Positions 10,901-21,068 of a stretch of DNA of 64,000 bases are shown here, piece by piece. Below the pieces are notes generated by a model. The model saw nothing but the letters and a program-made list of their open reading frames with translations, searched no databases and was not told where the DNA came from. This DNA comes from Chrysopilus asiliformis. Its lineage: Eukaryota; Arthropoda; Insecta; Diptera; Rhagionidae. The stretch covers positions 28,269,530-28,333,529 of the forward strand of contig OZ035962.1 of NCBI GenBank assembly GCA_964034945.1, given 5' to 3'. Made by a program: the position numbers and the translations under genes. Every line of letters starts with the position of its first letter. The first letter of the stretch is position 1.

Positions 10901-12858
10901 AATTGAAAAGTGTCTTCGGGATTTTTTTTCTTGCCCAAAGAAGACTTGTCATTATCTTTATTATATTTTGGGGCGCAAAAATCGAGTCTTTTCTTGAGAT
11001 CTTTTAAGTGATCAGATATGTTTTCATTTCGTTGCTGTTTACGAATTGCTTCATCTTCAGAGTGTACAAGAGAAAGAACCCAGCTAAATTTCATATTAAT
11101 ATCATAAAAAGTATTTACTTTGGCTTTTTGTTCTTTTTCCATTAATTCAAATATCTTGGCAATCTGGTCTTTTTGAAAATTAGTCTTTTCCGGTACTTTA
11201 TTATCAATCAATGTTATCATATCCTTTAATCTATCCACCTCATCTTTTAAAACTAAATCGGATGGCTTATTTTTTGATGCCGATTCCATTTCACTGCAAC
11301 TAACAATTTTGCATATTTTAAAAAAATCATCAAAACTTTTGCAATCGAAAATATCAGCAATCAATTTATCGAAGAGTTTACTTTTGCATTGGTAAAGAAG
11401 ATTTGCAATAAAATTACGTAATCGAACCAAATCCTCTTTGATCGTTTTGAAGCATTCGTAATAGAATTGATTACTCTTTTTTATGTTAATCCGACGAGTT
11501 AGCGAGAATTTTTTGGACAGCGAATTTCGAAGATCTGATATTATTTTTTGGGTGTCGTCGGGGAATGTTAGTGTAAGAATATTGCTTAAATCGTTGGAAA
11601 GATTCGGTGAGTTAAGAGTGTTTTTCAAATTTTCGCCAATAACTTGCAGACATTTTTCAATTAAAAGAAATTCGTACTCTTTGTTTGTAACTTTGCTGCT
11701 CAGAACCAAATCAATAAAGTACCTAACTTTATCTAAAGTATAAAAATCGCGAATTTTTGAATAATCAGCGTATAGATTTTGAAAATTCTCATTCTCCAAG
11801 GATAGTGTTTCAATTACTTGATCGCGTGTAAGATTTTTGTCCATCGCATGTTGATTAATGTCAGTTGCCTGTAAACTATCGACGATATTCTTGAGGTGTC
11901 TTGAAAACTCTCCCAAATATTTCAAAAGTTTGTCTTTCGTTATGTACGATCGATAAAATAGACCATCATAGCTTTTGTCGTTTAAAAATTTTACAAACAC
12001 AACCAAACAGAAGTGAATCTCTTCCCACGGCAGTCGGTCATACGTTGATTTTAATTGCCGTTTTAATGCGTAAATATTTGAAATTAACGATCTTAGGTGG
12101 AAAATGAATTTCTCATCCACTGCTTTATCGCAATCGTCATGGTTTTTTTCAATAATTTTGATAACGAAATTTGCACGTTTTTTAATATCATCGATGCTAA
12201 CTTGTGCCCGTGATATGGCACCGAAATTCTCCTTGTAAAAACGAATATTAAGCAATTTGTGCTCAACGAAATTCTTCATATCATCTGTTAAATCGACGTT
12301 ATACAAAAGTAATTTTCGATATGCCTTCGAAAGCAGTTCATCTACGATTTCATTATCGATTCCTTCTGGCCATTTGTTGATCAATGTGTTCAGCAATTCA
12401 ACGTTATTAGATCGAATGGCGTAATAAAAAGCATTCTTGCCTTCGCCGTCTTCATCGAATGGATCTATGGGACTTCTATCGATTTCGACAGTTAAACTGT
12501 TTACAAATTTATTGTTTTTCTTTAATAAATGGTCCAAAATATCGCTGGCATCGTATTTGCACGACAATATTATTAAATTAGTTTCACGCATTTCACAATC
12601 TTTGTGCTCCATTAATTCTTTCAAGACGTTCTTTCCCGCAATTTTGTTAATTTGTACGAGAAGTTGTCCCAAGTGCTTTACATTCTCCAATTTTCGCGCT
12701 TGTACAGATTTTGTCAAATCCCCAAGAATCTCATGGTAGAACTTTATCGGCTCAACTCCATTGTAATGCTTTTCAATCTCAGTTCTCGATGAAAATCCAA
12801 GTTTCAAAAGTTTTTCATTAAAAGTGAAATTGTTATCGCAGACATCGGACGACAACAT
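4910..12858 (-). CDS. Giant HEPN-motif / ankyrin / TPR / ankyrin protein (2 exons)
   Basis: Exon 1 is 12858-9559 (1,100 codons, ATG with A at -3). Exon 2 is 9076-4913 plus stop (1,388 codons). The 482-base intron is phase 0 with donor GTAAGA and acceptor CTTTCAG, and the join falls between two ankyrin repeats without a break. Visible order: residues about 90-170, degenerate ankyrin-like helices; about 200-900, an alpha-helical region without recognised family except the motif KELRHHIAHGN (R799, H804), the Rx4H signature of HEPN domains; about 936-1870, roughly 25 ankyrin repeats (TPLHIAA, LLLENGADPN forms); about 1960-2240, about six 42-residue TPRs of kinesin-light-chain type with LGxxHPxTL linkers; about 2315-2488, more ankyrin repeats. 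Ankyrins and TPRs bind proteins; a HEPN centre of this kind is often an RNase (RNase L has R667/H672). No signal peptide or membrane segment is seen, so it is probably cytosolic. A nuclease or immune-sensor role is inference. The stop overlaps a good donor (GTGAGA), so the C-terminus may continue. Confidence 0.85.
9077..9558 (-). other. Intron of the ankyrin gene, containing a dispersed repeat
   Basis: Donor GTAAGA at 9558 and acceptor CTTTCAG ending at 9077 on the - strand. Between about 9162 and 9305 it holds sequence matching 29865-30090 (shared TGTCTGAATGTTTGT, a CGATTTCGA block, and GTAGAGTTACTTGC), a dispersed insect repeat of uncertain class. The 9411-9480 segment resembles the GGACTGTCCAT/TTACGTCA-type repeat also seen near 20.9 kb. 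Confidence 0.7.
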
Positions 12859-15414
12859 TTTTAAAATCTTTGTTGAAAAATCTAAAATTCATAAAAGCTT
12901 TTTCAATTATGTTATGATAAAACTGAATAAAATTTCCACAAAATACGTAACTCCATATGAAATTTAATTCAAAAAATCGCAAAAATACAGTAAAATGCTA
13001 GGTTCAGAAAGCAGGCTAAATAAAAGCTTTTAAAAAGTAAGACGTATTTTATGGACAATCATTAAGTACTCGTTAATACCTTGATAAATCTAATAGTAGC
13101 ACCCAACGAGACCTTTTTGATCAATTCTAGTTCCCTCTTAATCCTCTATTGAAGATCCTTAAATTTAAAATAATATTCATGTCAGTAAACGTAAAATGTT
13201 TTGACTAGGATTTATGCTAATGTTTTCACTCATTATTACAGACTTTCGTCTCTTTTATTTGTTTTGATACAACTTTTAAGTCTAGACAACAAACTATGGG
13301 TTTCGATTTTTTTCTAGAGGAGGTAATGTTGCAACATCGAAACAAACTAACTTGAAACCATTTTCCATTAGCAGACTAAGCAGAACTTAGGTTTTTTGAC
13401 CGCCTGTCGATAAAATAAATACCTCTGAGCGCATTTTTAAATATTCCTTATCGCCAATGAACACAAACTGAGAATATGAACAATGAAATTGCCCTCAAAC
13501 AATATGAGCTATCTGAAATTGCTTCTCGATAAAATTGTATTAGGCGATAAATTATAGCGTGGCCGCTGCAACGAATCGCAAAATAAATAAAGAAAAATAT
13601 TAATTGGCATTTTGAGGAAATAAGAATTTTTGTAAAGTTTTAAATTTATAAGACGGATTTACATTTCGATTTTTGATTACATTGATACCTCGATACTGTA
13701 TAGCCTCAGTACTGTGTATACCCCTCGATTTACCTCACATTTTGTTTAACATCGCTCTTGAACTATGATTTTTAACAAAAACTATCGTTTTTTCGTGATT
13801 TTTTTTTAGAAAACTGATGGCTTTTTTCTGTAGTGTTCTGAATAGTTTTTAAAAATAAACTAAACACAACTGGAAAGCTAAAAGAACTGATATAGATGCG
13901 AGCAATAACCAACATAGACCCGTTAATTTGTCGCGATCTAAAATTATTATAAATATCACCAACGGATATTGGTTTTTCTCTTTTAATTCTCTTACTAAAT
14001 TGCGATAAAAAGTAGTGGTGTGACTTATTACATAATCAAAAAATCGTTAATTTTTCATAAAAAAAATAGAAATGTTCAAAAAATGTTTTATATCTCGAGA
14101 ACAGTTTGAGGTACTATATTGAAATTTCAGTGAATAGTAAAAAATTCGTTTTTCGCTTTTGATATAACATAAGAATATCGAAAATCACGAAAAATGAAAT
14201 TTGAATTTTGAAAAATCCCGTCACTTTCAGTTAATAGGATTTCACGAAAAGTTTGGAGGAATTTTATGGTCAAAACCTCGTGGCGTTTGGGGAAATTTGA
14301 ACACAACAAAAAAAAAGAACTTTTGTATAACACCCAAGATCAGGCGCAGAAAAGTATAGAATTTATCTATTAATCTAAGCAAAGTTTGTTTTACAGATTG
14401 ACTTCAAAATTAATTAAATTACTTTTCATTCTAGGTAAGATTTTTTCTCAAAATATAAATTGGCTTTTAACTAAAAATCATTAAAATTACCTGAGGCCGA
14501 AACTTTTTCCAGTTTGCTGCGGGAAAACACAACTTTATTTGTTATCAAGAAATTTATTAACTTTCCAATTAAATGTATCTTTCTAAATTATCCAACCACT
14601 GCTTGGAAAAAAATAAATTTTTACAACTTTTGCTAAAACGTGCCGATCTTGACCAGTTCATGCAACGAATTGAAATTGAAATTTATTGCGGGCAATACTT
14701 TCAAAAATTTTAAGCTACCCAATAAGCAATTTTTTCGACACGTCAATTTTGGAACTAAGATTTGTCTAGAGTGACTGTAAACCAGAGTACAGCATTAAGG
14801 GATATGGCCTACCGAATGTATCGACGCAGGTTTTTGCTTTAACGCAGTAACCAACGCACGAGTACACAGATTTTTACGTTAACGCAACACTAACGCACGA
14901 GCCTACAATATGTATATTGATATGTCCTAATTACTGAGATTTATGAAAAATCTTGTCGAAATTTTTCAATGTAATCGAAGCAAAAGGTATAGAAAAGATA
15001 AAAAATTATTTTTAGAATTCTGTGGCCGCAAGCAATACCCACTTAAGTAGATTTTTATGTGAAGCTCACATATTCTTTGTGCAATTTCGAACACAACTCA
15101 TATTGAAAAAAATACTCTAGGCGAATTAAACGGTTTCTTCCATAGACAATATATATAATAATAGACGCCCAACTCTGGCTTATTGACTGCGACGCTTCAG
15201 TGCCTGAAATCGGAACTATTTTGGTTTGAGTATTGGGTAGTTCTCGCCTGTGCTAAACTTGGTTTGTGCCCTTGATACATTTTTCTCGCTAGAAAATCCA
15301 ATAAAAATTTGAAAAAACAATAAAAAACCAATATCTTTTAATTTTTTTTTATTTTAAATTCCAATATATCTTTAAATAGATATCACATTTTGTTTTGTTA
15401 TTTTTAAATAAATA
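12859..15414. other. 5' flank of the ankyrin gene; no gene seen
   Basis: AT-rich and full of stops. Nothing identifies a promoter with confidence. The segment 14795-14905 contains two diverged copies of an AACGCA(...)AACGCACGAG motif, perhaps a repeat fragment. No TIR pair with a target duplication could be defined here. Confidence 0.35.
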
Positions 15415-16070
15415 TCACATTACTGCAGTAGCAGTGAAGACGAGGGACAAGGCAAATGTGTCGAACCAAGCGCTAGAGCACCAGAGTCGTCCCAAAAGCA
15501 GTTTACAATCAAACGCAGCTACGATATAGGGAAGGCGATAGTGCCAGCAAAGCCCACCATAAAGCTTAAGTGGGGCTTGATTTTGCGGCAACTTTGCCTC
15601 CGTCTTCATGGAATGCTCGAGTGTCTCGAACGACTGGAAGAGGAATTAAAATTTATTGCAGCAAAGTAAGACTATCCCGAGATCATTACCTCGACTTCCT
15701 CAGATCCCAAATAATCACGTCTCTGGCTGCAAAAGTATGCAGGTGTGGTCCTCACTGACTAAAGCTAAATATTCGCCCTCGGGCTCCCAAGAAACATCGT
15801 TAATGTAGTTTGTGTGACCTAGAAATACACAATGAAATTTTCTCAAAAATTGCAAATAAATGGAGATACCTTTCAGCAGTTAAATTGTGTCACTGTGGAA
15901 AATTCTTAAGCAGTGATGCGCCCCAACCGCACAGAATGTCACAACTTTGGGCAAAACCGACAGCGAAGTCTCAGGGGCGAAACTGATGGCTCACAACGAG
16001 TTTCAAGGTACAACTGCTTCAATTCTACCCACTCAAACGAATCGTTCTCTGATTCTTCCTAAAATACCCG
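15415..16070 (-). pseudogene. Decayed WD40-repeat gene copy, probably Nup37-like, introns retained
   Basis: Reading the - strand, an exon ending at 15870 encodes ISFAPETSLSVLPKVVTFCA then VGAHHCLRIF. A 51-base intron (donor GTATCT, acceptor TTTCTAG) joins in phase to 15818-15690, encoding GHTNYINDVSWEPEGEYLAL then VSEDHTCIL, a textbook WD40 GH...D pattern. A 56-base intron (donor GTAATG, acceptor TCTTCCAG) leads to 15633-15415. The order and wording fit the nucleoporin Nup37 beta-propeller as I remember it. The copy looks dead: a frameshift precedes ISFAPET, there is an in-frame TAA just before LLKGHT, a TGA after QPET, and frame breaks in the last exon. Because the introns are kept, it arose by DNA duplication rather than retroposition. 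If the breaks are sequencing errors it could be a live gene. The name rests on memory of the family. Confidence 0.5.
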
Positions 16071-16273
16071 TGTTTTTAAGGATACTTGAAAAATTACCGG
16101 AATTAAAATGTGCCCCAAAATGAAGAAAAAAAAAACTAACGTCAAATCGTGGTCAAGTCGGAGAAAACATGCGACACGCGCGCCATCATGTTTGAAAAAC
16201 GAAAAACGCATGCAACAACAGCGCATCCGTGTTTGAAATCGGAACTAAAAATGAAATTTACTTTTTGTTCTAA

Positions 16274-16753
16274 CACAGGGACTACATTGACTTTTATTTC
16301 TGGTGTACCAGCAAAACTGTTTGCTAAAAAGCCAGTGTGGACCAATCTGGTTTACCAGTTTTTCTGGTAAGACATTGCTGGTATACCATTTTTGTAGACA
16401 GCGCTGGTATACCAGGTTTTGACAGGCGGCCAAATTAAAATGGCGGAAACTAGATTTTCGAGAAAATATATATGGGAGCTTATCATTATTTTACGAAAAA
16501 AGGAACTTTTAATGGAATACACATTCTAGATATTACAAGAGAGTCGATTTGAGAGAGCAAAGGGAAGATTAGTTCTTTTCCAGATGTTTTAAAGCCAATA
16601 TTTTGGCAATCATAATTTGTTGTTACCTATTCACTAACATTTCGCCTACTGAACTGTTTTACCAGAAGTTGCCCACCAAACAAATTTGACAGATTGCGAT
16701 TAAAAGGCTTACCAGCTGGTATACCAGAAATAAAAGTCAATGTAGTCCCTGTG
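16274..16753. mobile_element. PIF/Harbinger-like MITE (TIR CACAGGGACTACATTGACTT)
   Basis: Termini of about 38 bases begin CACAGGGACTACATTG and end as the complement at 16753, with TAA at both flanks (16271-16273 and 16754-16756). The 480-base interior has many copies of an ACCAG/CTGGT motif (for example CTGGTATACCA) that could act as subterminal transposase-binding sites. Its right-hand TAA also serves as the left target of the next element. Confidence 0.75.
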
Positions 16754-16756
16754 TAA

Positions 16757-17200
16757 CACCGCGTCTTGACCTGGGATTTTTCATCGCAGAGATTTTTGAT
16801 TGACCAATCAGAGCTCGAGTTGACGGAGGGGAAAAATCCCAGAGAGAAATTTCTTGAAATCTTGCAATAGCAAAATTTCTTGGAATTTCACAATTCAAGA
16901 TGGCGGAATCCAATTTCTCCCGACAAGTAATTGCAAAAATAACTAATTTTTACAAAATACGATACAAAAAGCTTTGGAAGAGAATATATAACATTAAGGG
17001 GTTTTTCTTTTCGTCTGTTCTTCTGTTTCAGCCTTTTCAATTTCACGTATTGCATTAATTGCGGGAGCGGCGACTATGTGTTTTCTTTTCATCAGCATTT
17101 TGAGTACTAAATTTCAAGAGATTTTTGGCCCAGCTGTCAAAAAAATCTCATTGCGGTGAGATATTTCTTCGGATGAAAAATTGCTAATCAAGACGTGGTG
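16757..17200 (+). mobile_element. PIF/Harbinger-like MITE, family CACCGCG, copy 3
   Basis: A 444-base copy in the opposite orientation to copies 1 and 2. TAA flanks at 16754-16756 and 17201-17203. The right TIR has CACCACG in place of CACCGCG. An ATG at about 16900 opens a frame beginning MAESNFSRQVIAKITNFYK, the same captured coding start seen on the - strand of copy 1, and drifts into stops. Shares its target TAA with copy 4. Confidence 0.8.
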
Positions 17201-17203
17201 TAA

Positions 17204-17647
17204 CACCGCGTCTTGACCTGGGATTTTTCATCGCAGAGATTTTTGATTGACCAATCAGAGCTCCAGTTGACGGAGGGGAAAAATCCCAGAGAGAAATTTC
17301 TTGAAATCTTGCAATAGCAAAATTTCTTGGAATTTCACAATTCAAGATGGCGGAATCCAATTTCTCCCGACAAGTAATTGCAAAAATAACTAATTTTTAC
17401 AAAATACGATACAAAAAGCTTTGGAAGAGAATATATAACATTAAGGGGTTTTTCTTTTCGTCTGTTCTTCTGTTTCAGCCTTTTCAATTTCACGTATTGC
17501 ATTAATTGCGGGAGCGGCGACTATGTGTTTTCTTTTCATCGGCATTTTGAGTACTAAATTTCAAGAGATTTTCGGCCCAGCTGTCAAAAAAATCTCATTG
17601 CGGTGAGATATTTCTTCGGATGAAAAATTGTTAATCAAGACGTGGTG
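17204..17647 (+). mobile_element. PIF/Harbinger-like MITE, family CACCGCG, copy 4
   Basis: A 444-base copy nearly identical to copy 3, with TAA at 17201-17203 and 17648-17650. Both copies carry the same CACCACG right terminus, so the dimer probably arose by duplication of one copy or by repeated insertion of the same source. It contains the MAESNFSRQVIAK frame from about 17346. Confidence 0.8.
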
Positions 17648-17650
17648 TAA

Positions 17651-18280
17651 GTTGACACACCGTGGTTTCTTCTTGTGGCCACAGAATTGTCGTGGCATGC
17701 TAAAGATGAAATTTTTAATTTCGCTTTGAAAAATGCTTTCTCACTCAGTCAGGCAGCATTTGTGAACTCCATTTGCAAACGGATAAATGGCGGCAAAGTT
17801 TTCGCTTTGCATAGTTTCTGTTTTTCAAAATGCAATAAAAACTTCTTTATACAATTATGAACCTTTTGTAGGAGGAAAAGTCTTAATTTCCTTCTCGTTC
17901 TTTAAAAATATGGGCTTGCGGTAACGCAATGCTTACATACTTATTTCTAATTTTAACCCTTTCGTGCGACTTTTTGAATTATAGCGGGAACAAATTTTAA
18001 ATTTTTTTTTCTGTTTTATACAAGATTTTTTTAATAAACTTGGGTTGAATTTTCCATTTTTTTTAAGTTTGCACCGGAATTGCTGATATAACTGACTTTT
18101 ATTTTTTTCAATTTCAAGCTTATTCCAACAAAACTAGTATAATAATTCGCTGAAGAACATAAAACTTTGTCTATTTCAACAATACATAATAATTTAGGTG
18201 TAAAAGCACAGAAAAACTGATGTAAAATGTTTATGTAACACAAATTCAAAACAAGGGTTAAAGACACGAAAATCTTCTTC
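17651..18280. other. Gene-free stretch with one weak open frame
   Basis: A frame at 17675-17860 (peptide includes LSWHAKDEIFNFALKNAF) lacks an ATG start and splice support. It may be a transposon remnant. The rest is AT-rich without recognisable features. Confidence 0.3.
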
Positions 18281-18430
18281 ATGACTATCGAGTTGCGCCT
18301 CAGCTACGCAAACTTCTCGACGTTTAATCAAGAGGAGCAACCGGTCTTTCTCTGCGATGTTTCGCAAACGTTCTCAGTCAATGCGAGTGCTTCACGGGGT
18401 GAATATACAGTGGAAAATGTGATTGAGTAA
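18281..18430 (+). promoter_or_regulatory. GC-rich island: small ORF and/or candidate 5' UTR exon
   Basis: A sharply GC-richer block in AT-rich DNA. It contains a 49-codon ATG frame starting MTIELRLSYANFSTFNQEEQ and ending VENVIE, and inside it TCAGTC (18374-18379), a match to the arthropod initiator TCAGTY, followed by GC-rich sequence. Two readings are possible: a small protein gene, or a transcription start and first noncoding exon, perhaps of the + strand membrane-protein gene at 31-39 kb, whose 5' exons are otherwise missing. Neither can be proved from sequence. No TATA box was seen. Confidence 0.3.
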
Positions 18431-20038
18431 AAAAAAACAAATTTTAAGGCAGAGCGGGTTTTTAAAAAAAAAATCACACAGAAATCGTGGTAGTTTTAAC
18501 AGTAGTGTGCGTGGTTAGTAATTTCTTGCAAGCCGGAGTGGTGATTTTTTTATTTTTAACATATTGCTTTTTTTAATTAATACCTAAAGTTTGTGACTGG
18601 TGAAAATTATTGGATAACAACAATTAAGTCTAACAATTAAGTAATTTTGAATTACATTTACAAAAATGCATTTCGCAAAAAGTACAGAATTAAGAAAACG
18701 TGAATGGTTATATTATAAGCATTTGTAGAAGAATTAAAATGAAAATAATGAAAAAATAAAAAAAGCAAACCATATTGAAATAGTAAAAGTGCCTCTTTAT
18801 GGATTATCCCAATTTCCAGGATTTATGCGCAAAGTGGATTCATAAAAAGTGGCTTAGACATTCGTTGGTAAGTAGAGTAATGAAAAATAAATTGGTATTA
18901 TTTATACTACTTAAACCGAGGTTTCAGTTTAAAAATTGTGGTAGAAATTTAAATAATAATACCCATGTTTATGCTAAATAGCACAAAAAGTTACTTACAA
19001 AAAAACCAGTTTTTTACTAGATTTTTTTAAACAATTATTTTATAAATACATAAGAATGTACAACGAAGTCACAATAAATTTAATTGGTCTTTGAATTTTC
19101 ATTTACAAACATTTTTTTGGCTATAATTTCATCATTGAACTGATGAAAAAACTAATTATATTAAATATTTTTCGTGGTTAGTATTTATTTTCTTTTCAGT
19201 TTAAGTAAACGTACCAAATTCGGAACACCTTTGTTTATTTTTTATAACATAAGAAAATCAGCGTATCGACGAATAAAAAATATTCAGGTATTCTACACTT
19301 TTATCTAAAATTTTCAGTATTTACAAACTAAGCAATGTTGTTATCGTTTTAGACGGAACAATTATCAAATGTAGTAAAGTAACGAATTCGTTTGAGGAAT
19401 GGAGATCTTCTCTAAAATCTAAAGAAAAAACCAAGAGAAGTTGGATATTTAGTTAAGTTTGAGATTCGAAGGAACAATCCGGAAACAAAAAAAATGCGTA
19501 CATTTAATTTTTGCGCCTTCGTTTTTTCACGTTCCGAATTAGGGACACCTCCCGATCAACAATAGGTTCAGCTAATTTTATGGGCTGCACATTTGGAATG
19601 ATCCCTTTTTATTATACGTAAACTTTTTTTCCCAAAAAGTGAACATTTTTGATAGATAAGAACCTCATTATAATGCCGCAACATAAAAATGTTTGAACAT
19701 ATTTATGATTTTTAACAGTTTAACTCCCATCTCCTAATCTTAAAAACCTCGTTCCGAATTTGGAACATTTACCTCAAGTATAAAAATCTGAAAAGTGAAT
19801 AACCTGCACGTCATCTTCGGATGCTTTTGTATCACCATCTCAATAATCAACATCAGTACCAAATGATTAACATGAACATACGCAACATAATCTGATTCAC
19901 TACAGATAAAGCGAGAGTTCTATACTACAGTTCCATTAATATTCAATGAGGAGACATTGTATTCTGATGAGGAACAAACATAAAATTGTATGAATGCCAC
20001 AGGTACAAAGTTGTTATGTCGCGCGTTTCTGTTTCCAG
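18431..20038. other. AT-rich; contains a GTTCCGAATT repeat set
   Basis: No gene recognised. The motif CCAAATTCGGAAC at about 19213 is the complement of GTTCCGAATTTGG at about 19754, with a further copy (GTTCCGAATTAGG) near 19530. The outer pair may be the decayed termini of a transposon of about 550 bases. No target duplication could be assigned. Confidence 0.35.
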
Positions 20039-20245
20039 ATCGACGTTGAAAATTTTGTGTCATGTGGTCATTATCCTTCTTTATCAAACCATATACAAGC
20101 AGGTACTTGTAAAATACCTAACGAACCATTTACGAGTATGGCTAAAGAGAAAGATATCCCCTTAAAATTTCGTGGATTTCGTCCACAAAAGAATATTTTA
20201 TTCAAAACTATCAATCCGTTTATTTCTGCCGACGAGGCAAAAAAC
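20039..20245 (+). other. Exon-like open segment of unknown family
   Basis: An acceptor (TTTCTGTTTCCAG, ending 20038) and a donor (GTGAGA at 20246) bound 69 open codons in one frame, beginning IDVENFVSCGHYPSLSNHIQ and containing KDIPLKFRGFRPQKNILFKT. The codon content looks protein-like rather than random. Downstream, a different frame (about 20262-20376) continues with KENIPNIKYEFGQLAQFENA before a stop, so an older gene may have suffered a one-base shift. I do not recognise the protein. It may be part of a transposon or a decayed gene. Confidence 0.3.
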
Positions 20246-20442
20246 GTGAGAAAAATATTTTATACTACTTAAAGAAAATATTCCAAACATAAAATATGAA
20301 TTTGGACAGCTAGCTCAATTTGAGAATGCCAGAAGTTCAAAAGTTGTTTCAAAAGATTCAAGATCGTCAGGCTAAATACTTGAAACATCTTTTAAGGATG
20401 TTTTCACAATAAGAATTCAAATAAATTAATAATACAACATTA

Positions 20443-20783
20443 CCGGCGTCCCTTGATTTAACACGTTTTGATGTAAAGACGCCCAATGTCTTAATATACG
20501 ACGGCAATAATTTGATATACGACGCTTAATTTCTTCACGAAACTTTTAACTTTTTCAAATTCTGGAATGAATACCATGCATAAGCTCAAAAAGGCAGCTT
20601 GAAAATTTGTCTTATGCATACGGTGCCTAGACGTCCCGTATTTTTGTCGTCTGTCTCAAATTGGCAACCGTCCTGCAAGAAATGTGTTCTGTGGTTTTTC
20701 AAAAAAATTTGCCTGCGGCGTATTTTTTCCCTCTTCTCATCCTCTTAAAACCCCCAAAATCGTTGTAAATCGAGCGACGCCTG
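20443..20783. mobile_element. pogo/Tc1-like MITE with TA target duplication
   Basis: Imperfect termini CCGGCGTCCCTTGATTTAAC (left) and CAGGCGTCGCTCGATTTACA (right, complement) lie inside TA dinucleotides at 20441-20442 and 20784-20785. The interior of about 340 bases repeats a TATACGACG motif and has no coding potential. Confidence 0.55.
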
Positions 20784-20936
20784 TATTTAATTAGTTATTT
20801 TACAAAGTTTACAGGGTTACTGTTTGTTTTCTATTTTAAAAGAAGAAAAATAAAAATAAACTAAATACAACCGTCACAGTGAAAATTATTGTTTTTGAGT
20901 AAAGTTTACAACAGTAAAGTTATACTAATTTTTAGG

Positions 20937-21068
20937 GGATGTCCATAAAATACGTCATATATTTAGAGGGACGAGGTGATAGTGTGGTGGCGGTACTAAA
21001 CTCCATGCAAAAAATCGTGAGAAATCCTCATGATGGGAGGGGGAAAAGCCTAAAATTAGCGTGATGTA
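20937..21068. repeat. Dispersed repeat with TACGTCA ends
   Basis: The segment from GGGGATGTCCATAAAATACG to AGCGTGATGTATTCA resembles a repeat widely seen in insect genomes. Related, diverged pieces appear around 34575-34760, 55676-55772 and 59505-59575, sharing the AAACTCCATRCAAAAAA or CGCGAAAAA blocks. I cannot assign it to a transposon class. Confidence 0.4.
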
